Assembly (NCBI GenBank): GCA_016208845.1
Contig: JACQXH010000040.1
Location: 1-9,753 of the forward strand
DNA from: Nitrospirota bacterium
GTDB lineage: Bacteria > Nitrospirota > Thermodesulfovibrionia > UBA6902 > BMS3Bbin08
DNA: 9,753 nucleotides
Direction of reading: 5' to 3'
In this document: positions 5,582-9,753 of the stretch, piece after piece
Layout: the number at the start of each line of letters is the position of its first letter
How positions within the stretch are numbered: position 1 is the first letter of the stretch
The notes under the pieces: generated by a model
What the model was told of the DNA's origin: nothing
Databases searched by the model: none
The model's input: only the letters and a program-made list of their open reading frames with translations
Translations under genes and position numbers: made by a program

Positions 5582-6541
5582 TTAAAGCAATTGCCTGAGA
5601 ATTTCAACATCATTTTTTACTTTCAAGAAAATCTGTTCAGCATCCGTTATCCCCGTCACATCGATCCATTGTATATCCGGCTCTTTCCTGAACCATGTAA
5701 ACTGTCTTTTGGCATACATTTTAGTACGTTTTTTCAGTAATCTTACTGCTTCCTCCATGCTGATAATGCCGCTGATATAAAGCTGGAGCTCTTTATATCC
5801 AAGTGCCTGCAGGGGCGTTCTCTGCGGATCCATCTTCAATAAGTCCTCTGCCTCCCGCAGGAGTCCCTTATTCATCATGCCATCCACCCTGTCTTCTATG
5901 AGTGAGTATAATTCCTTCCTGTCCCTTGTAAGGCCGATCTTGATAAAATCATAATCCTGCGGTATTGTCGAGAGCTCCCGGGCCCCGGAAATTTTTTCTC
6001 CTGACTTCAGGGCGATTTCGATAAGCCTTATTATTCGCCTTGTATCTTTTTGATTGACCTTATTTGCCGCCTCAGGATCGATCCCTTTCAGATATTGATA
6101 GAGAAATCCGTCTCCGAATTTATTCTCCTTCTCCAGCAATTCTTCCCTTAATACCCAGTCTGCTGAGGGCCCTTCAAACAGCCCCTTTGTCAATGTCTTT
6201 ATGTAAAGCCCGGTTCCACCGACAATTACCGGGATTCTTCCCCTGCCATGAAGATCACGGATTATTTTTATCGCCATTTCCCTGAACATGCCGGCGCTGA
6301 ACGATTCATCAGGAGAGAGTATGTTGATCAGGTGATGCTTCACTTCTTTCAGTTCTTTTGATGAAGGTTTCGCAGTGCCTATGTCCATGCGGCGATAGAT
6401 CTGCATTGAGTCAGCGCTGATTATTTCCGTGTCAAGGGCCTTTGCAAGAAGGATGGAAAGGCCTGTCTTTCCAACAGCGGTTGGTCCGAGGATGATTATG
6501 ACTGTATTGTTGTATTCATGATGATTGCGAGGACTATTCAT
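5582..6541 (-). CDS. miaA: tRNA dimethylallyltransferase
   Basis: Transfers a dimethylallyl group from DMAPP to N6 of A37 in tRNAs reading UNN codons, the first step to ms2i6A. At 319 residues it has the usual length. Motifs are the P-loop GPTAVGKT (19-26), SADSMQIYRRMDIGTAKPS (42-60; Asp and Gln of the tRNA A37 pocket), VIVGGTGLYI (106-115), NQKDTRRIIRLIEI (163-176), PLQALGYKEL (243-252) and KRQFTWFR (278-285). The ATG at 6539-6541 was chosen over one 22 codons upstream (6605-6607) because the extra residues are repeat DNA and family members begin close to the P-loop. No Shine-Dalgarno is visible before either. It is followed by hfq, a classic pair. Confidence 0.95.
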   Translation of the reverse strand: MNSPRNHHEYNNTVIIILGPTAVGKTGLSILLAKALDTEIISADSMQIYRRMDIGTAKPSSKELKEVKHHLINILSPDESFSAGMFREMAIKIIRDLHGRGRIPVIVGGTGLYIKTLTKGLFEGPSADWVLREELLEKENKFGDGFLYQYLKGIDPEAANKVNQKDTRRIIRLIEIALKSGEKISGARELSTIPQDYDFIKIGLTRDRKELYSLIEDRVDGMMNKGLLREAEDLLKMDPQRTPLQALGYKELQLYISGIISMEEAVRLLKKRTKMYAKRQFTWFRKEPDIQWIDVTGITDAEQIFLKVKNDVEILRQLL

Positions 6542-6559
6542 GGTTATAACGTTGCGAAT

Positions 6560-6732
6560 AAGGCACAGAGGCACATAGTAATAAAAGCAAATGAACTCAA
6601 AACGCAAAACTCAAAGTGCAAAACTGAGGAAGAAAGCTCAAAAGTTTGAATGTTTTAAGTTGCAGTTTTGAGTTTTGAGCTTTGAACTTTGAGTTTCTAT
6701 ATGCCTTAGTGCCTTTGCCCCTTTGTGCCTTT
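6560..6732. repeat. Nested inverted repeat: family B arms enclosing family C arms
   Basis: The outer arms are AAGGCACAGAGGCACATAG (6560-6578) and 6698-6732, whose reverse complement contains AAGGCACTAAGGCATATAG, 16 of 19 identical to the left arm. The right outer arm continues with further GCCTTTG units. Everything between is family C. The element fills the gap between the glycosyltransferase gene and miaA, and begins about 20 nt upstream of the miaA start codon. No gene lies in it. Confidence 0.8.
6593..6696. repeat. Inner family C inverted repeat (CTCAAAA units, period 7)
   Basis: The left arm (6593-6628) runs CTCAAAA-CGCAAAA-CTCAAAG-TGCAAAA with period 7. The right arm (6658-6696) runs GTTTTGA-GTTTTGA-GCTTTGA-ACTTTGA in opposite orientation. 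The arms can pair over most of their length around a loop of about 30 nt. Confidence 0.8.
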
Positions 6733-6734
6733 AT

Positions 6735-7424
6735 TTAATACAGATTCTTGAAAATCGTCCAGATGATCCTGAAACCCACTTTTATTATACCCGTTATATT
6801 CCCGGTTATCTTGGACCTGCCTGTTCCTTTTCGGTAGCTTACCGGCACCTCGGTTATCTTATATTTTTTTTTCACTGCCTTGACCTGCATCTCGATGGTC
6901 CATCCCAGATTGTCATGCATATCAAGCGCCAAAAGCTTTCCAAATTTGATCGCCCTGAAAGGTCCCATATCTGTGTATTTAAATCCATAAAGCAGTCTTA
7001 TGAGGATCGAGGCCAGCAGATTGCCGAAATAAACAGGCAGGCGCAGTGAGCCTTTTTCATAATTGCCCGTGACCCTGGAACCGATAACCAGATCACAATC
7101 CTCTTTGACTATCGGATCAACAAGTTTTATTATCTCGGCGGGGTAGTCGCTGTAATTTCCATCCAGAAAAACAATTATGTCAGGGTCCTTCCCCCTGAGA
7201 TATTCGATCCCTTTCAGGCAGGGATATCCATATCCCTTTTTAGATTCAAACAAGACGTTTGCGCCAAGATATCTGGCGATCAAAGATGTTTTATCCGTGC
7301 TTCCGTTGTCTACTACAACAACCTCATCCACAAGATCTTTAGGTATATCGCCAATGACTTTGGGCAGGGTTTTTTCTTCATTAAGCGCAGGGATAATGAC
7401 CGCTATTTTTTTATTGAAATACAT
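6735..7424 (-). CDS. GT2 family glycosyltransferase (polyprenyl-phosphate mannosyl/glucosyltransferase-like)
   Basis: GT-A fold enzyme that transfers a sugar from a nucleotide sugar, probably to a polyprenyl phosphate at the membrane. The 229 residues correspond to the DPM1-like catalytic domain without long transmembrane anchors. Motifs are IPALNEEKTL (11-20), VVVVDNGSTDKT (35-46), GYGYPCLKG (64-72), VFLDGNYSDYP (85-95, metal-binding Asp region, D88 and D93), VIGSR (113-117), YTDMGPFRAIK (150-160) and GTGRSKITG (200-208). There is no Shine-Dalgarno; TGC-TATAAT ends 7 nt before the ATG, so a leaderless mRNA is predicted. It is divergent from secA, while miaA follows it on the same strand. Sugar and acceptor are not known; cell-envelope glycan or lipid modification is an inference from the family. 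Confidence 0.9.
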   Translation of the reverse strand: MYFNKKIAVIIPALNEEKTLPKVIGDIPKDLVDEVVVVDNGSTDKTSLIARYLGANVLFESKKGYGYPCLKGIEYLRGKDPDIIVFLDGNYSDYPAEIIKLVDPIVKEDCDLVIGSRVTGNYEKGSLRLPVYFGNLLASILIRLLYGFKYTDMGPFRAIKFGKLLALDMHDNLGWTIEMQVKAVKKKYKITEVPVSYRKGTGRSKITGNITGIIKVGFRIIWTIFKNLY

Positions 7425-7431
7425 CGCTGAA

Positions 7432-7440
7432 ATTATAGCA
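7432..7440 (-). promoter_or_regulatory. Extended -10 promoter of the glycosyltransferase gene
   Basis: On the minus strand TGC-TATAAT (7440 to 7432) ends 7 nt before the ATG (7424), placing the transcription start at about 7424-7426. A second TATAAT lies 10 nt upstream (7447 to 7442), inside the repeat-derived segment. No -35 hexamer is evident, as is common for extended -10 promoters. Confidence 0.65.
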
Positions 7441-7444
7441 CATT

Positions 7445-7475
7445 ATAAAGACCGTAATGCGTGATGCGTAATGCG
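7445..7475. repeat. Family D arm (CGTAATG units) in the secA upstream gap
   Basis: CGTAATG-CGTGATG-CGTAATG-CG (7453-7475) has period 7. The flank ATAAAGACCGTAATG (7445-7459) is the exact reverse complement of 4664-4678. No opposing arm is seen here. It overlaps the upstream TATAAT of the glycosyltransferase gene. Confidence 0.65.
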
Positions 7476-7485
7476 TTATAACGAA

Positions 7486-7535
7486 AAGGCACAAAGTGAA
7501 AATTGCAACTTAGTGCCTCTGTGCCTTTGTGCCTT
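7486..7535. repeat. Family B hairpin upstream of secA
   Basis: AAGGCACAAAG (7486-7496) pairs perfectly (11 bp) with CTTTGTGCCTT (7525-7535). The right side has three GTGCCT units with period 8 (7513-7535). It lies 28 nt before the secA -10 element. Confidence 0.75.
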
Positions 7536-7560
7536 CTGACACTTAATTAACTGAAATTTC

Positions 7561-7569
7561 TGCTATAAT
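7561..7569 (+). promoter_or_regulatory. Extended -10 promoter of secA
   Basis: TGC-TATAAT (7561-7569) ends 8 nt before the ATG at 7578, so transcription would begin at about 7576-7578. No good -35 is found at 16-18 nt. The same TGCTATAAT stands before the divergent glycosyltransferase gene. Confidence 0.65.
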
Positions 7570-7577
7570 AATTCGTT

Positions 7578-9753
7578 ATGCTTGGATTTTTGACGAAATT
7601 AATAGGTTCAAAAAATGAGAGGGAGATCAATAAACTCTTTACTGTCGTAGAGCAGATAAACGCCCTTGAGCCCCTGATCAGCTCGCTTGACGATCCTGCA
7701 CTCAAGGCAAAGACAGATGAGTTCAGAAAAAGGATCGAACAGGGCGAGGGCCTTGACGATATCCTTCCCGAGGCATTTGCGGTCGTAAGGGAGACCTCGC
7801 GCAGGGTTTTAAATATGCGGCATTTTGATGTACAGCTTATCGGAGGCATGGTCCTTCATAGCGGTAAGATTGCTGAAATGAAGACTGGCGAGGGCAAGAC
7901 CCTTGTTGCTACCCTTGCCGTTTATCTGAATGCGCTGGATGGACACGGTGTTCACGTTATTACAGTAAATGACTACCTTGCCAAGAGAGATGCACAGTGG
8001 ATGGGGCCCATATACCATTTCCTGGGGCTATCTGTAGGGGTCATACAGCATGATGCCTCCTTTTTTTATGACCCGTCACTGCATGCGGGTGACAAGAGGC
8101 TTTTGAAATTAAGGCCTGTCCCAAAACAGGAGGCATACAGGGCTGATATCACTTATGGCACCAATAATGAATTCGGATTTGACTACCTCAGGGACAACAT
8201 GAGATATGACCTGGGTGATTATGCCCAGAGAGAGCTTAATTATGCGATCGTGGACGAGGTAGACAGCATTCTTATTGATGAGGCAAGAACGCCGCTTATA
8301 ATCTCAGGCCCTTCTGAGGAGTCGACTGACAAGTATTACAAAATAGACAAGATAATACCCAAACTGAAAAAAGAGACCGACTACACAATTGATGAAAAGG
8401 CCCATACCGTGACATTGACCGAGGAAGGCAATGTCAAGGTGGAAAATCTCCTTGGCGCCGGCAATCTCTACGACCCGTCCAATATTGAACTGGTCCATCA
8501 CGTGAATCAGGGACTCAAGGCCCATTCATTGTTCAAGCGCGACGTTGATTATATCGTAAAGGACAATGAGGTCATTATCGTTGATGAATTCACCGGCCGG
8601 CTTATGCCCGGAAGGCGCTGGTCTGACGGACTGCACCAGGCAGTAGAGGCCAAAGAAGGGGTCAAGATCGCCAGTGAGAACCAGACGCTTGCCACCATAA
8701 CGTTCCAGAACTATTTCAGGATGTATAAGAAGCTTGCCGGCATGACAGGTACTGCGGAGACAGAAGCGCCGGAGTTTGCAAAGATCTACAATCTTGACGT
8801 AATGGTGATACCTACAAATAAACCAATGGTCAGGATCGATAACGCTGATATCGTTTACAAAAATGAGAAGGCCAAATTCAAGGCAGTCATTGACGAGATC
8901 GAGGATTGCTACAAGAGGGGACAGCCCGTTCTTGTGGGTACTATTTCCATAGAGAAGTCAGAACTCCTCTTTGCAATGCTGAAGAAGAAAGGGGTGCCCC
9001 ATTCTGTCTTGAATGCCAAATTCCATGAAAGAGAGGCGGAGATAATCGCCCAGGCAGGCAGAAGCCATGCAGTGACAATAGCAACCAACATGGCAGGCAG
9101 GGGCACTGATATAGTCCTGGGAGGGAATCCCGAAGGTGTTGCGAGGGATCTGCTGAAAGACAATAAAGAGTATACCGAGGAGGAATATAAGGAGGCCTAT
9201 AAAAAAGCCCTGGAATTATGCGAAAAAGACAGGGAGAAGGTCATCTCCTTTGGCGGGGTTCACATCCTCGGTACAGAAAGGCATGAGTCAAGGAGAATAG
9301 ATAATCAGCTCAGGGGCCGTTCAGGCCGTCAGGGAGACCCGGGCTCTTCAAGGTTCTATCTTTCCCTTGAGGATGACCTGATGAGGATCTTCGGCTCTGA
9401 CAAGATCTCGGGTCTAATGGGCAAGCTCGGCATGGACGAATCTGAGCCCATTGAGCACAAGTGGATCACAAAGGCAATTGAAAATGCCCAGAAGAGGGTT
9501 GAAGGGCATAATTTTGATATCAGGAAACACCTGCTTGAATACGACGACGTAATGAATAAACAGAGAGTGGAGATCTATTCGTTCAGGAAAGAGATCCTGT
9601 CCAGCCAGATGCTTAAAGATAAGGTTCTGGACCTCGCGGAGGAAGTGCTTGATGAGCTAATGTCAATATATTGTCCTGAGGACAAGCATCAGGATGAATG
9701 GGATATGAGCGGCTTAAGGGATGCGCTTTTCAGGCAGTTCAATATATACCCGT
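7578..9753 (+). CDS. secA: Preprotein translocase ATPase SecA (C-terminus cut by window edge)
   Basis: Motor ATPase that drives unfolded precursors through SecYEG at the inner membrane. Here 725 residues are present; the rest of the scaffold and the C-terminal linker lie beyond the edge. Domains run in order: NBD1 with Walker A MKTGEGKTL (101-109), DYLAKRD (132-138), ITYGTNNEFGFDYLRDN (191-207) and Walker B DEVD (226-229); the preprotein cross-linking region (about 240-370); EFTGRLMPGRRWSDG (337-351); GMTGTAETEAPEF (388-400); NBD2 with ATNMAGRGTDI (502-512), GTERHESRRIDNQLRG (565-580) and RSGRQGDPGSSRFYL (581-595); and the helical scaffold with LLEYDDVMNKQR (652-663). There is a family-typical insertion of basic/acidic residues around 164-187. 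The start ATG fits the family (NxREI near residue 13), with no Shine-Dalgarno but an abutting -10 box. It is divergent from the glycosyltransferase gene. Confidence 0.97.
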   Translation, partial: MLGFLTKLIGSKNEREINKLFTVVEQINALEPLISSLDDPALKAKTDEFRKRIEQGEGLDDILPEAFAVVRETSRRVLNMRHFDVQLIGGMVLHSGKIAEMKTGEGKTLVATLAVYLNALDGHGVHVITVNDYLAKRDAQWMGPIYHFLGLSVGVIQHDASFFYDPSLHAGDKRLLKLRPVPKQEAYRADITYGTNNEFGFDYLRDNMRYDLGDYAQRELNYAIVDEVDSILIDEARTPLIISGPSEESTDKYYKIDKIIPKLKKETDYTIDEKAHTVTLTEEGNVKVENLLGAGNLYDPSNIELVHHVNQGLKAHSLFKRDVDYIVKDNEVIIVDEFTGRLMPGRRWSDGLHQAVEAKEGVKIASENQTLATITFQNYFRMYKKLAGMTGTAETEAPEFAKIYNLDVMVIPTNKPMVRIDNADIVYKNEKAKFKAVIDEIEDCYKRGQPVLVGTISIEKSELLFAMLKKKGVPHSVLNAKFHEREAEIIAQAGRSHAVTIATNMAGRGTDIVLGGNPEGVARDLLKDNKEYTEEEYKEAYKKALELCEKDREKVISFGGVHILGTERHESRRIDNQLRGRSGRQGDPGSSRFYLSLEDDLMRIFGSDKISGLMGKLGMDESEPIEHKWITKAIENAQKRVEGHNFDIRKHLLEYDDVMNKQRVEIYSFRKEILSSQMLKDKVLDLAEEVLDELMSIYCPEDKHQDEWDMSGLRDALFRQFNIYP

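Noticed and set aside
6542..6607. N-terminal extension of MiaA by 22 residues
   Set aside because: The extension covers the family B/C repeat and has no family counterpart; MiaA proteins begin close to the P-loop, as they do from 6541.
7486..7535. Riboswitch or leader peptide regulating secA
   Set aside because: The hairpin is a generic family B repeat found elsewhere in the window, and the best promoter lies downstream of it, so it would not be in the main secA transcript.

Overview
The window looks like chromosomal DNA of moderate GC from a Gram-negative-type bacterium. Two predicted lipoproteins, Hfq, MiaA and a bifunctional PheA point that way. The gene set and the style of the intergenic repeats recall Nitrospirota or deltaproteobacterial-type genomes, but this is an impression only, because no rRNA or other phylogenetic marker is present. 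There is no prophage, insertion sequence, CRISPR array or tRNA.

Layout. Positions 1-1699 (minus strand) carry pheA (chorismate mutase/prephenate dehydratase) followed by the first 177 codons of hisC (aromatic/histidinol-phosphate aminotransferase), an amino-acid biosynthesis pair that runs off the left edge. Positions 1700-2114 hold no gene but a stack of inverted repeats and a near-consensus promoter. Positions 2115-4581 (plus strand) carry a MarC-family membrane protein, a TPR lipoprotein, an ankyrin-repeat lipoprotein and a PaaI-like hotdog thioesterase. Positions 4678-7424 (minus strand) carry a GT2 glycosyltransferase, miaA, hfq and a Nudix hydrolase (in transcription order); miaA-hfq is a widely conserved neighbourhood. 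From 7578 to the right edge (plus strand) runs secA, 725 codons of it, divergent from the glycosyltransferase.

Two patterns go beyond ordinary annotation. First, seven of the ten intergenic gaps contain repeats built from degenerate tandem units of 7-10 nt, arranged mostly as opposing arms (inverted pairs). At least six unit families can be told apart: A CACGGAT, B GGCACAAAG, C CTCAAAA, D CGTAATG, E AGGGTTCG, F GAGAAAT. At two places one inverted pair sits inside another (A-B-F-F'-B'-A' at 1791-2064 and B-C-C'-B' at 6560-6732). Second, four genes (marC, the thioesterase, the glycosyltransferase and secA) lack a Shine-Dalgarno but have a -10 element, three of them with an extended TGC, ending 6-8 nt before the ATG. 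This places the predicted transcription start on or next to the start codon, so leaderless mRNAs are predicted. Other genes here (pheA, ankyrin, hfq, Nudix) have ordinary Shine-Dalgarno sites, so the genome seems to mix both modes.
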